35,491 nt of DNA from JBBSDV01 sp038240335. Lineage in GTDB: Bacteria > Chloroflexota > Dehalococcoidia > DSTF01 > JACRBR01. A program made the translations under genes and the position numbers. The stretch spans positions 1 to 35,491 of the forward strand of contig JBBSDV010000009.1 of the NCBI GenBank assembly GCA_038240335.1. Direction: 5' to 3'. The notes under the pieces were generated by a model. That model saw nothing but the letters and a program-made list of their open reading frames with translations, searched no databases and was not told the origin of the DNA. Position 1 is the first letter of the stretch; each line of letters starts with the position of its first letter. Positions 6,813 to 14,737 of the stretch are shown piece by piece.

Positions 6813-7561
6813 CAGCTCGTGTACGACGCGAGGACGTCGTCGCTGAACTCGGCGTTGAAGTACACCTTCTGCACGTCGTCCAGCGCTTCGAGCTTCTCGA
6901 CGAGGCGCAGCGTTTGGATCGCGTTTTTCTCGTCGAGTGTCACGGTTGTCTTGGCGACGCGTGCCGTCTCCGCCGACTCGACCGCCATGCCCTGGTCTTC
7001 GAGCGCCTTCTTCACCTGCTCGATATCGCTCGGAGCGGTGTATATATCGATCGTGTCGCCGCCGACGCTGACGTCCTCGGCGCCCGCGTCGATGGCGTAG
7101 AGCGCGACGTCGTCCGGGTCCTTGCCGTTGGCGACGATGCTGATGACGCCGCGCGTATCGAAGTTCCACGACACGGAGCCGGTCTCGCCGAGGTTGCCGC
7201 CGGCGCGTGAAAAGACGTTGCGCACCTCGGCGACAGTGCGGTTGCGGTTGTCCGTCGCGACATCAACAAGAAGCGCCGTGCCGGCAGGGCCGTAACCCTC
7301 ATACGTAATCTCGACGAGTTCGGCGCCGTCGCCGCCGCCCGTTGCGCGTTTGATGGCGCGGTCGATGTTGTCGGCCGGCATGTTGTTCTCGCGCGCCTTC
7401 TGTACGGCGAGGCGGAGTCTCACGTTTGCCGCCGGGTCAGCACCGCCGGCTTTTGCTGCGATGATGATCTCCTTCGAGAGCTTCGTAAAGATCTGGCCGC
7501 GTTGCGCGTCGGCTACGCCCTTTTGGCGCTTGATCGTGGACCATTTTGAGTGGCCGGACAT
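6812..7561 (-). CDS. yebC: YebC/PmpR family protein
   Basis: 249 residues, full length. The N-terminus MSGHSKWSTIKRQKGVADAQ is the family signature, followed by FTKLSKEI, AAKAGGADPAANVRLR, ENNMPADNIDRAIKRATG and YEGYGPAG. YebC proteins have been described as DNA-binding regulators and, more recently, as ribosome-associated factors easing translation of difficult proline-containing motifs; which applies here cannot be told. A TAGAAT -10-like hexamer lies at 7627-7622 on this strand, giving a leader of about 55 bases. First gene of a two-gene unit with ruvC. Confidence 0.97.
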   Translation of the reverse strand: MSGHSKWSTIKRQKGVADAQRGQIFTKLSKEIIIAAKAGGADPAANVRLRLAVQKARENNMPADNIDRAIKRATGGGDGAELVEITYEGYGPAGTALLVDVATDNRNRTVAEVRNVFSRAGGNLGETGSVSWNFDTRGVISIVANGKDPDDVALYAIDAGAEDVSVGGDTIDIYTAPSDIEQVKKALEDQGMAVESAETARVAKTTVTLDEKNAIQTLRLVEKLEALDDVQKVYFNAEFSDDVLASYTS

Positions 7562-7708
7562 ATGACTCCCTTACGCGGACACGCGCTACATGCCTGATCG
7601 CGGTTTGAGCGATGTTGGCGCATTCTAGCAAACAACCGGCCTCGGCATGCCGGATGTTGACGGACGTGCCGGCCGCGGGCGTCGGTGGGCGCGGCGCTCA
7701 CGGCGCGA

Positions 7709-8545
7709 TCATTGACCAAGCGTGACATTGTCGATGAGCCGCGTCGTGCTGAAGCGCACGGCGAGCGATACGAGCACCGGTCCGTCGATCGTCGTCACCT
7801 CCTCGAGCGTCTCAGCCGCGGCGATGCTCACGTAGTCGAGCGTCGCCAGCGGCTGCGCGGCGATTAGCGCGCGCATCCGCGAACGAATGACCTTGGCGTC
7901 GCGCTCGCCGTCGGCGTGCAGATCCGCTGCGAAGTGCAGCGCCTGCGACAGCACCAGTGCTGCCGCTCGCTGCTCGAGGTTGAGATAAACGTTCCGGCTG
8001 CTCATCGCCAGGCCGTCGGGCTCGCGGATAATCGGCAGCCTAATGATCTCAGGCGAAAGATCGAGGTCGCGAACCATTCGCTGGATGACCGCCAATTGCT
8101 GGGCGTCCTTCTGGCCGAAGTAGGCGCGCCGGGGCTGCACGATGTTGAGGAGCTTAAGCACGACCGTGGTGACGCCGCGGAAGTGGGTTGGGCGGCTGGC
8201 GCCCTCGAGACGCTGCGTCAGGCCCTCGACCGCGACGTAGGTGGCATAACCTGCGGGATACATCTGTTCCACCGTCGGCGCGAATACGGCGTCGACCGCC
8301 TCGGCGTCCAGCAGCGCGAGGTCGCGCGCCTCATCGCGCGGGTAGCTTGCAAGATCTTCGCTCGGCGCGAACTGCGCGGGATTGACGAAGATCGAGACGA
8401 CAACGTGCTCGTTCTGCTGCCGCGCTGCGCGAACGAGCGAGAGATGCCCCTCGTGGAGAAAGCCCATCGTCGGCACGAGACCGACGTCGCCATCGCTCGC
8501 CGCCCGCCACGCTCGAAATTCGGCGATCGTCCGGCAGATTCGCAA
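7709..8545 (-). CDS. panC: Pantothenate synthetase PanC
   Basis: 278 residues, normal length. It joins pantoate and beta-alanine with ATP to make pantothenate, via a pantoyl-adenylate. Motifs: VPTMGFLHEGHLSLVRAAR (ATP-binding HxGH), FVNPAQFAPSEDL, YFGQKDAQQLAVI and GLAMSSRNVYL (KMSKS-like loop). The start is a TTG eight bases after the panB stop; no strong Shine-Dalgarno is seen, consistent with coupling to panB. Last gene of panD-panB-panC, so the window encodes both pantothenate precursors' final steps together. Confidence 0.97.
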   Translation of the reverse strand: MRICRTIAEFRAWRAASDGDVGLVPTMGFLHEGHLSLVRAARQQNEHVVVSIFVNPAQFAPSEDLASYPRDEARDLALLDAEAVDAVFAPTVEQMYPAGYATYVAVEGLTQRLEGASRPTHFRGVTTVVLKLLNIVQPRRAYFGQKDAQQLAVIQRMVRDLDLSPEIIRLPIIREPDGLAMSSRNVYLNLEQRAAALVLSQALHFAADLHADGERDAKVIRSRMRALIAAQPLATLDYVSIAAAETLEEVTTIDGPVLVSLAVRFSTTRLIDNVTLGQ

Positions 8546-8553
8546 CGAGCGGC

Positions 8554-9444
8554 TCAGGCGTCGAGGCCGAGGGCGTGCCGGCGCCGCATCGCGTCAGCGC
8601 TGCCCGGCTGAAGCTCGGCGAGGGCGGACGGATCCATCTTGAAGCTTTCCTTCTCGGTCGGGAACGCGCCGCTGCGGACGTCCGCCGCATAACGTTCGAC
8701 GGAGTCGCGGATCTGCTCACCGATGTTCGCATAGTGGCCCGCGTGCTTCGGCACGAATGCATCGAACATGCCGAGCATGTCGTGGAACACCTGCACCTGC
8801 CCATCGCAACCGACACCGGCACCGATGCCGATGGTAGGCACGCTGAGCCGGGCCGTCAGCAGTTCCGCTAGCGGCGCCGGCACAAGCTCGAGCACGACGG
8901 CGAAGGCGCCGGCCTGCTCAAGCGCCTGGGCGTCGTGCATGAGCTGCACTGCCGCCGCCGGCGTCTTACCCTGCACCTTGAAGCCACCGACCTGGTGTAC
9001 CGATTGCGGCGTCAGCCCGATATGGCCCATCACCGGAATGCCGGCCTCGACGAGCTTCTGTACGACTTCCGCCGAGCGGACGCCGCCCTCGAGCTTGACC
9101 GCGCCGCAGCCGGTCTCCTGCAGGAAGCGCGCGGCGTTCTTCATTGCGTCCTGCCAGCCGGTCTGATAGCTCATGAACGGCATGTCGCCAACGACGAGCG
9201 CGTGCTTCGCGCCGCGCACCGCCGCCTTTGTGTGGTGGATCATGTCCTCCATCGTCACTGGCAGGGTGGAGTCGTAGCCGAGGACGACCATGCCGAGCGT
9301 ATCGCCGACGAGGATGGCGTCGGCGCTGCCTTCGTCGACAAGCCGCGCCGTCGGGTAGTCGTACGCCGTCATCATGACGATCTTATCGCCGCGCTTCTTC
9401 ATCTCGCGGATGTCAGTCGTGCTCACGCGCGCGCTGGCCGTCAC
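8554..9444 (-). CDS. panB: 3-methyl-2-oxobutanoate hydroxymethyltransferase PanB
   Basis: 296 residues. It transfers a one-carbon unit from methylene-tetrahydrofolate to ketoisovalerate, forming ketopantoate. Motifs: MMTAYDYPTARLVDE, ILVGDTLGMVVLGYDSTLPV (metal-binding Asp), VVGDMPFMSYQ, AVKLEGG and VVLELVPAPLA (catalytic Glu). The GTG start overlaps the panD stop by four bases (GTGA), so translation is coupled. The ketopantoate reductase gene panE, which acts between PanB and PanC, is not in the window. Confidence 0.98.
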   Translation of the reverse strand: MTASARVSTTDIREMKKRGDKIVMMTAYDYPTARLVDEGSADAILVGDTLGMVVLGYDSTLPVTMEDMIHHTKAAVRGAKHALVVGDMPFMSYQTGWQDAMKNAARFLQETGCGAVKLEGGVRSAEVVQKLVEAGIPVMGHIGLTPQSVHQVGGFKVQGKTPAAAVQLMHDAQALEQAGAFAVVLELVPAPLAELLTARLSVPTIGIGAGVGCDGQVQVFHDMLGMFDAFVPKHAGHYANIGEQIRDSVERYAADVRSGAFPTEKESFKMDPSALAELQPGSADAMRRRHALGLDA

Positions 9445-9836
9445 TGCGCACCTCCGTTCAGCGGCGGCGCGGGATCGATGTGATTGCCGATGCGGGTGAT
9501 GTGGTTGAGTTGGTCGACGTACACGAGCGCGGGCTGGAGCGCGCGCGCCTCGTCGTCGGTCGCCGTCTTGTACGTGAGGATGATCACCGTGTCGCCCGGA
9601 CTGACGAGCCGCGCCGCCGCGCCATTGATGCAGATTTGGCCGCTGTTCGGTGCGCCCTCGATCGCATAGGTCGCCAGCCGCTGCCCGTTCTCGACGTCGA
9701 GCACGTGGACCTGTTCGAACGGCAGGATGTCCGCCGCCTCCATCAGTTCCCGGTCGATCGTGATGCTGCCTTCGTAGTGAAGGTCGGCTTGCGTCACCGT
9801 CGCGCGATGAATCTTGCTCTTTAGTACGGTCCGCAT
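9441..9836 (-). CDS. panD: Aspartate 1-decarboxylase PanD (pyruvoyl type)
   Basis: 131 residues. It makes beta-alanine from aspartate. The proenzyme cleaves itself at Gly-Ser to create a pyruvoyl group; here the site is YEGSITID (Gly23-Ser24). Other landmarks are KSKIHRATVTQADLHY, NGQRLATYAIEG, GQICINGAAARL and GDTVIILTY. The ATG at 9836 is preceded by AAGGAG at five bases, the best ribosome-binding site of the operon. The frame stays open further upstream but runs through the leader hairpins and lacks homology. First gene of the pan operon. Confidence 0.97.
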   Translation of the reverse strand: MRTVLKSKIHRATVTQADLHYEGSITIDRELMEAADILPFEQVHVLDVENGQRLATYAIEGAPNSGQICINGAAARLVSPGDTVIILTYKTATDDEARALQPALVYVDQLNHITRIGNHIDPAPPLNGGAQ

Positions 9837-9864
9837 CTGCGCTCCTTCTGGCCCGACAGGGGAC

Positions 9865-9897
9865 AAAAACGCCCCTCCGGATAAAACCCGAAGAGGC
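9865..9897 (-). terminator. Intrinsic terminator in the panD leader (candidate attenuator)
   Basis: On the minus strand a ten-pair stem (GCCTCTTCGG with CCGGAGGGGC, including G-U pairs) around GTTTTAT is followed by CGTTTTTG. The U-run ends only 28 bases before the panD ATG, leaving no room for a promoter after it but enough for the AAGGAG site. That places the terminator within the panD transcript and suggests attenuation. It could otherwise be the terminator of the P450 gene 220 bases upstream. Confidence 0.75.
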
Positions 9898-9935
9898 ACG
9901 CGGAGACGGAAGTCTCGCTCTATGTGCCGTCTCGG
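9865..9935 (-). promoter_or_regulatory. Candidate cis-regulatory RNA leader of panDBC
   Basis: Upstream of the terminator, competing pairings are visible on the minus strand. GGCAC (9928-9924) can pair with GTGCC (9899-9895), which would break the base of the terminator stem. GAGAC (9916-9912) pairs with GTCTC (9907-9903) across a TTCC loop, or CCGTCTC (9909-9903) pairs with GAGACGG (9933-9927). Beyond the stem, AGGGG can pair with CCCCT downstream of the U-run as another exclusive fold. A pan-type RNA motif upstream of pantothenate genes is known in other bacteria; I cannot show that this is it. Confidence 0.5.
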
Positions 9936-10120
9936 TCCGCCGGATCCAAGCAGCCTGGTTCGTTCGACGCCGGCTTCACGCTCACCGCCCGAAGGTCGAT
10001 TGCGCGCTGCACGATAGATCGCGGGCAAGCAGCCCCGCAAGCATCAAAATTGCAACGTCAATTACCGTGGTACATCGCGGACGACAGCGAAGCTGCGCGC
10101 CGGCGAGTTACAGACTCGCT

Positions 10121-11350
10121 CTACGTGAGAACGGGTAGCCGAATCAAGCCCTGGAACCCGGGCAGCCGCCGCCACTCCAGGGGTTCGTCTGCCAGATGCA
10201 GATCGGGGAACCGCCGCACCAGCGTGCCGATCGCAAGGCGCGCCTCGATGCGGGCGAGCGGCGCCCCGAGACAGAAGTGGACGCCGCCGCCGAACGAGTG
10301 GTGGTGTGTATCGGCGCGTGTGATGTCGAATCGATGCGGCTCGGGGTAGGTCGCAGGATCGTGGTTGGCGGCGGCGAGCGACGGGATGAGCGAATCGCCC
10401 GTTTGCACCGGGCAGCCGGCGACAGTGACGTCGGCGACGGCGACGCGCCCGGTCTCCGTCACCGGGCTCGCGTAGCGCAGCATCTCTTCGACGGCGTTGA
10501 TGATCAGAGACGGATCGGCCTGCAGCTTCCCCATCTCGGCCGGGTGCTGGAGGAGCGCCAACACGCCGTTGCCGATGAGGTCGGTTGTCGTCACGTTGCC
10601 GGCGGCGAGCAGCAGAGCGCACATCGTCACGATCTCGGCGTCGTCGAGGTGCTTGCCGTCGTCCTCGACGGCGATCAGCGCACTGATTAAGTCTTCGCGC
10701 GGCTCGGTGCGACGCTCTGTGATCGTGCGCCGCAGGTACGCGTCCATCTCGACCTGCGCGGTCTCAACGCGGACACGTTGCTCGGCGGTGATCATCGGGT
10801 CGAAGGCGAGCACGCCGTCGTCGGACCAGCGCTTGAAGTCGGCGCGATCAGCAGGATCGACGCCGAGCATCTCGGCGATGACGATCGTTGGTAGCGGTCC
10901 TCCGAACGCGGCGATCAGATCGAACGACGGCGCCGCGGCGACCGCGTCGAGCAGTTCGTCTACGATCTCCTGGATGCGCGGCGTGATCGCTTCGAGCGCG
11001 CGGGGCGTAAACGCCTTGCTGACGAGGCCGCGAAGGTGGGTGTGGCGCGGTGGGTCGAGGAACAAGATGCTCGGCTCACGGTCGCCCGCTGTGTCGGCGA
11101 ACAGCTTCATAAAACTGCCATCGGCGCCGTTGCGGGGATCCGCGGAGTGCGAGCGGTCGCGCAACAACGCATCGACATCGTCGTGCCGCGAAAGCAGCCA
11201 GCGGTGCAGCACCTGATCGTGGTGCATCGGATCGGCAGCGCGCAGCTCGTCGAGTACGAGGTCCGGCTGCTCGCGGAACCGCTCGTCGAGCGGCGTCAGT
11301 GCCACGCCTGTTGGCACGTTCGATGCTTGTGTCTCGGGTGCTCGCGTCAT
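10121..11350 (-). CDS. Cytochrome P450
   Basis: 409 residues from ATG 11350 (GGGAG eight bases upstream); a longer in-frame start lacks homology. Landmarks: WLLSRHDDVDALLRD, helix C HTHLRGLVSKAFTPR, I-helix LLLAAGNVTTTDLIGNG (the usual AGxxT, with Val at the common acidic position), the ExxR pair Glu289-Arg292 in EEMLRY, and the heme loop FGGGVHFCLGAPLAR with Cys360 as iron ligand. No membrane anchor is present, so it is a soluble bacterial class needing a ferredoxin partner, not encoded nearby. The substrate is unknown. It is divergent from the carboxypeptidase gene. Confidence 0.97.
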   Translation of the reverse strand: MTRAPETQASNVPTGVALTPLDERFREQPDLVLDELRAADPMHHDQVLHRWLLSRHDDVDALLRDRSHSADPRNGADGSFMKLFADTAGDREPSILFLDPPRHTHLRGLVSKAFTPRALEAITPRIQEIVDELLDAVAAAPSFDLIAAFGGPLPTIVIAEMLGVDPADRADFKRWSDDGVLAFDPMITAEQRVRVETAQVEMDAYLRRTITERRTEPREDLISALIAVEDDGKHLDDAEIVTMCALLLAAGNVTTTDLIGNGVLALLQHPAEMGKLQADPSLIINAVEEMLRYASPVTETGRVAVADVTVAGCPVQTGDSLIPSLAAANHDPATYPEPHRFDITRADTHHHSFGGGVHFCLGAPLARIEARLAIGTLVRRFPDLHLADEPLEWRRLPGFQGLIRLPVLT

Positions 11351-11489
11351 TGTGGATGCTCCCGTTGCTCTCCGGTTTTCTGGAAGGCTATCAAACAATG
11401 GTGACCTCGAACGACCCGCTCGCCCTCGGCATCTGCCGGATCTGATCACACGCATGATCGAGATGGTGGTGATTTCGGATCGCGGCCGC

Positions 11490-11495
11490 TATACT
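11490..11495 (+). promoter_or_regulatory. -10 hexamer of the carboxypeptidase gene
   Basis: TATACT ends nine bases before ATG 11505, so the transcript would begin at or within a few bases of the start codon. No good -35 is seen. Confidence 0.5.
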
Positions 11496-11504
11496 CGGCC
11501 CCGG

Positions 11505-12479
11505 ATGGAACATACATTCCGCGCTACCGGCGGCGGGGTGGGTGCGGCGGTCACCGGCGTGTTGCTGGTCGCCGTCGCGCTCGCGGGCGGATGGTTCGCC
11601 GGTGCGCTCTATGACGGCCGGCTGGGCGCCGCCTGTGCAGCCGGTTGCGCATCCTCCGTTTCGGCCGACTCCCAGATCGGCGCGACGCCGACAGCGCTAA
11701 GCACGGCCCCCACGCCGCATCCGACCGAACCGGCGGGCCTTCCCTTTGTCAGCGCCCGATCGATCGCGATCGTCGAGAACACGTGCGGCGCGGAGATCTT
11801 TGGGCGCGATGAACATCTGCGCCTGCCTCCGGCAAGCCTTACGAAGCTGATGACGGCGGCCGTCGCCACCGACCAAGCGAGCACCAACAAGCTGATCACG
11901 GCTCATGTTGATGGCGCGGCGCTGTACGACGAGACTGGCTCGACGATCATGGGGCTCAAGCCCGGCATGCAGCTCTCACTCCTTGACCTGCTCTACGGCC
12001 TGCTGCTCCCGTCCGGGAACGACGCGGCGATCGTCATCGCCGAGGGTATTGGCGGCACGCAGGCAAAGTTTGTCGACCTGATGAACCAAAAGGTGCAATC
12101 GCTCGGCCTCGAGGATAGCCACTTCACGAATCCGCATGGACTCAACGACGATAGTCTTTACTCGAGCGCCTACGACATGGCGATGCTCGCCCGCTACGAC
12201 ATGCAAAACCAAACGCTGCGCACCATCGTCGCCGCCGTGTCGTGGCAGCCGCGCTGGGATGGGCCGCCAGTGTGGAACGGCAACCGATTCGTCGGCGAAT
12301 ACGACGGCGCCGACGGCGTAAAGATCGGCTACACGGAGCAGTCGCAGCAAACGATCGTCGCGTCTGCCACGCGTGGCGGTCGCCGGATCATCGTCTCGCT
12401 CATGCGCAGCCAGGACCGGTACGCCGACGCAGAGCGCCTCTTCGACTGGGCGTTCGCTCAGCCGTCACCCTGTCCCTGA
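11505..12479 (+). CDS. D-alanyl-D-alanine carboxypeptidase, peptidase S11 family
   Basis: 324 residues. A membrane segment at about 13-36 is followed by a Thr/Pro/Ala-rich linker (to about 80) and a periplasm- or surface-facing catalytic domain. Motifs of the penicillin-binding fold: PPASLTKLMTAAVA (Ser111 nucleophile, Lys114), LLPSGNDAA (Ser170-Gly-Asn172) and DGVKIGYT (Lys273), where the usual KTG triad is KIG. LGLEDSHFTNPHGL is typical of S11. Such enzymes trim D-Ala from peptidoglycan stem peptides. The KIG change may alter activity. Start chosen at the ATG just before the membrane segment, with a TATACT immediately upstream. Confidence 0.92.
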   Translation: MEHTFRATGGGVGAAVTGVLLVAVALAGGWFAGALYDGRLGAACAAGCASSVSADSQIGATPTALSTAPTPHPTEPAGLPFVSARSIAIVENTCGAEIFGRDEHLRLPPASLTKLMTAAVATDQASTNKLITAHVDGAALYDETGSTIMGLKPGMQLSLLDLLYGLLLPSGNDAAIVIAEGIGGTQAKFVDLMNQKVQSLGLEDSHFTNPHGLNDDSLYSSAYDMAMLARYDMQNQTLRTIVAAVSWQPRWDGPPVWNGNRFVGEYDGADGVKIGYTEQSQQTIVASATRGGRRIIVSLMRSQDRYADAERLFDWAFAQPSPCP

Positions 12480-12548
12480 GGCCCGGTCCTGCCTCGTTCG
12501 CATCGCGCCACCGATTCGGCGGAGCACGGCACACAAGCTGGGTCGCGG

Positions 12549-12554
12549 TATAAT
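12549..12554 (+). promoter_or_regulatory. -10 hexamer (consensus TATAAT) of the lipoprotein gene
   Basis: A perfect TATAAT lies 44 bases before ATG 12599; no clear -35 at 16-18 bases. The predicted leader of about 38 bases carries GAGGAG before the start codon. Confidence 0.55.
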
Positions 12555-12598
12555 GGGCGTCGGCGGCCGGATGGCGCGCCCAGTATGAGGAGATTCGA

Positions 12599-13480
12599 AT
12601 GCGGAAGTTCCAATGGATCGCGTTCGCCGGCGGTGCGGCCTGTGCCGTCGCCCTTGGTGCATGCGGCGGCGGCACGAGAAGCAAAGACAAGACTGCGACG
12701 GCGGTAGGCTCATCGCCTGCCGGAGTTACATCCACCGCCGGCGTACCGACAGGGAGCGCGACGAAGGGCACTGCCGCCGCGACCGCGAGCAGCAGCACGA
12801 CGGCGGCAGCAACAGCAAGCGAGAGCGGCAACGGCGGCAACCCGGACGACGTAAAGGCCGCGGCGCGGAAGTTCGCCGCGAGCACGTTCAAAGGGACATA
12901 CAAGCTCAGTGGCACGGGCGCGGATCTCTTTTCCGATGGTCAACTCGTCCTCGAGAAGCAGGGCAAGGACAAGTTTCGCTTCGACGTGACGGCGAAACAA
13001 AATGGCCAGGATAGCGCGATTATCTTCATCGAGACGCCCGATGCGTCGTCGTTTTGCCTGAAGGACGCCGGAGAATTCGGTGCCTTGTTTGGTATCGAGA
13101 ACGGACAGGGGGTCTGCTTCAAGAGCGACCCGTCGGACACATCCAATCCGCTCGGGGGCATCAGCGAATCGCTGACCGCGCTGGAGAACTCCAACGTCAC
13201 CGTCCTCGATACGAGCAAGAAGACGGTCGCGGGCAAGGATGGCACCTGCTACCGGACGAAGGACAACGACACGAGCGAGATCACGACCACGTGCTTTAGC
13301 AACGATGGCATCGTCCTCTACGCGAATACCGAGGGCGATAACGCGTCGACGATCGAGGCTCAGAGCATCAGCACGGACGTGAAGAGCGACGACTTCAACC
13401 TTCCGTATGAAGTCCGCGATCTGCCGGGCAGCGACCCCGGAACCGGTAGTACATCCACGCCGGTCGGTGCGACGCCGTAG
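12599..13480 (+). CDS. Secreted lipoprotein of unknown function
   Basis: 293 residues. The N-terminus is a lipoprotein signal: MRKFQ, a hydrophobic core, then the lipobox LGAC with Cys22 as lipid anchor. A low-complexity linker rich in Ala, Thr, Ser and Gly follows (to about 80). The rest is a mostly beta folded domain (FKGTYKLSGTGADLFSDG, KQGKDKFRFDVTAKQ, DASSFCLKDAGE, GTCYRTKDND) with several Cys that could form disulfides. The layout recalls lipoproteins that bind lipids or sense the envelope, such as LppX/LolA-like folds, but I do not recognise the family. GAGGAG lies upstream. Probably a separate unit from the flanking genes. Confidence 0.88.
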   Translation: MRKFQWIAFAGGAACAVALGACGGGTRSKDKTATAVGSSPAGVTSTAGVPTGSATKGTAAATASSSTTAAATASESGNGGNPDDVKAAARKFAASTFKGTYKLSGTGADLFSDGQLVLEKQGKDKFRFDVTAKQNGQDSAIIFIETPDASSFCLKDAGEFGALFGIENGQGVCFKSDPSDTSNPLGGISESLTALENSNVTVLDTSKKTVAGKDGTCYRTKDNDTSEITTTCFSNDGIVLYANTEGDNASTIEAQSISTDVKSDDFNLPYEVRDLPGSDPGTGSTSTPVGATP

Positions 13481-13543
13481 CGGTTAGCGCTGCGCGGCTG
13501 ACGCCGCCTTGTCATCGAAATCGCCGCGCGCGATCACCGTCCG

Positions 13544-13549
13544 TATACT
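13544..13549 (+). promoter_or_regulatory. -10 hexamer giving a leaderless mRNA
   Basis: TATACT ends six bases before ATG 13556, which places the transcription start at the ATG. No Shine-Dalgarno could fit. The -35 is not recognisable. Confidence 0.5.
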
Positions 13550-13555
13550 GGCGCC

Positions 13556-14737
13556 ATGCCCGACGATATCGCGTTCGAGACGCTCTGCGCGCACGCCGGC
13601 GACGGCGCGCCAGGAAGCACCACGTCGGTCGCGCCTGAGCTGCATCTCGCCTCGGTCTTCGAGACACCATCGCTCGATCTCGCCGATGACGCGATCTCGG
13701 GTCGCCCCGACGCGTACATCTACTCACGCGACGCCAATCCCACGGTCGTCGCCGTTGAACAAGCGGTCGCAGCGCTCGATGGCGCGGAAGCGGCGGTGGC
13801 GACGGCGTCAGGCATGGCCGCGACGTCCGCGGTCTTCCTTGCGCTGCTCTCATCCGGCGACGGCGTGCTCGTCGCACGCGAGCTCTATGGCGCGACGGTC
13901 GCGCTGCTCTCGGGCCCACTGGCTAAGTTCGGCATCGAATCCCAGTCCGCCGACGTCGCCGACGTCGCTTCGTTCGAGGGGGCGATGCGGCAGAACACCA
14001 GGATTGTCTTCGTCGAGACGATCTCGAACCCGCTGATGCGAATCGCCGATATCCCGGCGCTCGCTGAGGTCGCGCACCGGCACGGCGCGCTGCTCGTCGT
14101 CGATGCGTCGTTCACGTCGCCGGTGCTCTCGCGGCCGCTGGATCAGGACGCGGATCTCGTGGTCCACAGCGCAACGAAGTACCTGGGTGGCCACAGCGAT
14201 GTGATGGCGGGCGTCGTTACCGGTGGGGCGAGCCTAATCTCTGACATTCGAGCGACGCGAAAGCTCTTTGGTCCCGTCTGCGCGCCGCTCGACGCCTGGC
14301 TGACGCTGCGCGGGATTAAGACGCTGCCGCTCCGCATGGCGGCGCACTCCGCGAACGCGACCGGCGCAGCGGCGTACCTTTCGCATCACGAGAAGGTGCG
14401 CGCCGTGTTCCACGCGGGCTTGCCGGACGAGACGCAGCACGCACTCGCTATCCGGCTCTATCCGCGCGGAACGGGCGGCATGCTCTCATTCGAGATTGAC
14501 GGCGGCCGCGCGGCCGTTGACCGTTTTCTCGGCGCGCTCTCGATGATTCGGTTCGCGGCCAGTTTCGCCGACGTGACGACGACGGTCTCGCATCCGGGGA
14601 TCACTTCGCATCGCGGCTTCACGGCCGCTGAACGCGGCACTCTCGGCATCAGCGACGGTCTGATTCGCCTGTCTGCGGGCCTCGAAGCGCTGGCCGACAT
14701 CTGCGCCGATCTGGAACGCGGGCTGGCGGCAATTTGA
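13556..14737 (+). CDS. Cys/Met metabolism PLP-dependent (transsulfuration) enzyme
   Basis: 393 residues, typical of the cystathionine gamma-synthase / gamma-lyase / methionine gamma-lyase / O-acylhomoserine sulfhydrylase family. Motifs: YSRDANPTVVAVEQAVAALDG, ATASGMAATSAVFLALLSSGD, FVETISNPLMRIADI, VVDASFTSPVLSRPL (Asp183), and HSATKYLGGHSDVMAG with Lys208 as the Schiff-base residue; near the end TTVSHPGITSHR and GLIRLSAGLE. The YSR segment contacts PLP phosphate of a neighbouring subunit. Which reaction it performs cannot be settled from sequence alone. It overlaps the next gene by four bases (TTGA), so they are co-translated. Confidence 0.95.
   Translation: MPDDIAFETLCAHAGDGAPGSTTSVAPELHLASVFETPSLDLADDAISGRPDAYIYSRDANPTVVAVEQAVAALDGAEAAVATASGMAATSAVFLALLSSGDGVLVARELYGATVALLSGPLAKFGIESQSADVADVASFEGAMRQNTRIVFVETISNPLMRIADIPALAEVAHRHGALLVVDASFTSPVLSRPLDQDADLVVHSATKYLGGHSDVMAGVVTGGASLISDIRATRKLFGPVCAPLDAWLTLRGIKTLPLRMAAHSANATGAAAYLSHHEKVRAVFHAGLPDETQHALAIRLYPRGTGGMLSFEIDGGRAAVDRFLGALSMIRFAASFADVTTTVSHPGITSHRGFTAAERGTLGISDGLIRLSAGLEALADICADLERGLAAI

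Noticed and set aside
9837..10040. N-terminal extension of PanD
   Set aside because: PanD starts at MRTVLKSKIH in known enzymes; the upstream frame passes through the terminator hairpin.
9837..10061. T-box or PyrR-type leader upstream of panD
   Set aside because: No T-box core (GGGTGGNACCGCG) and no PyrR-binding loop sequence could be found on this strand.
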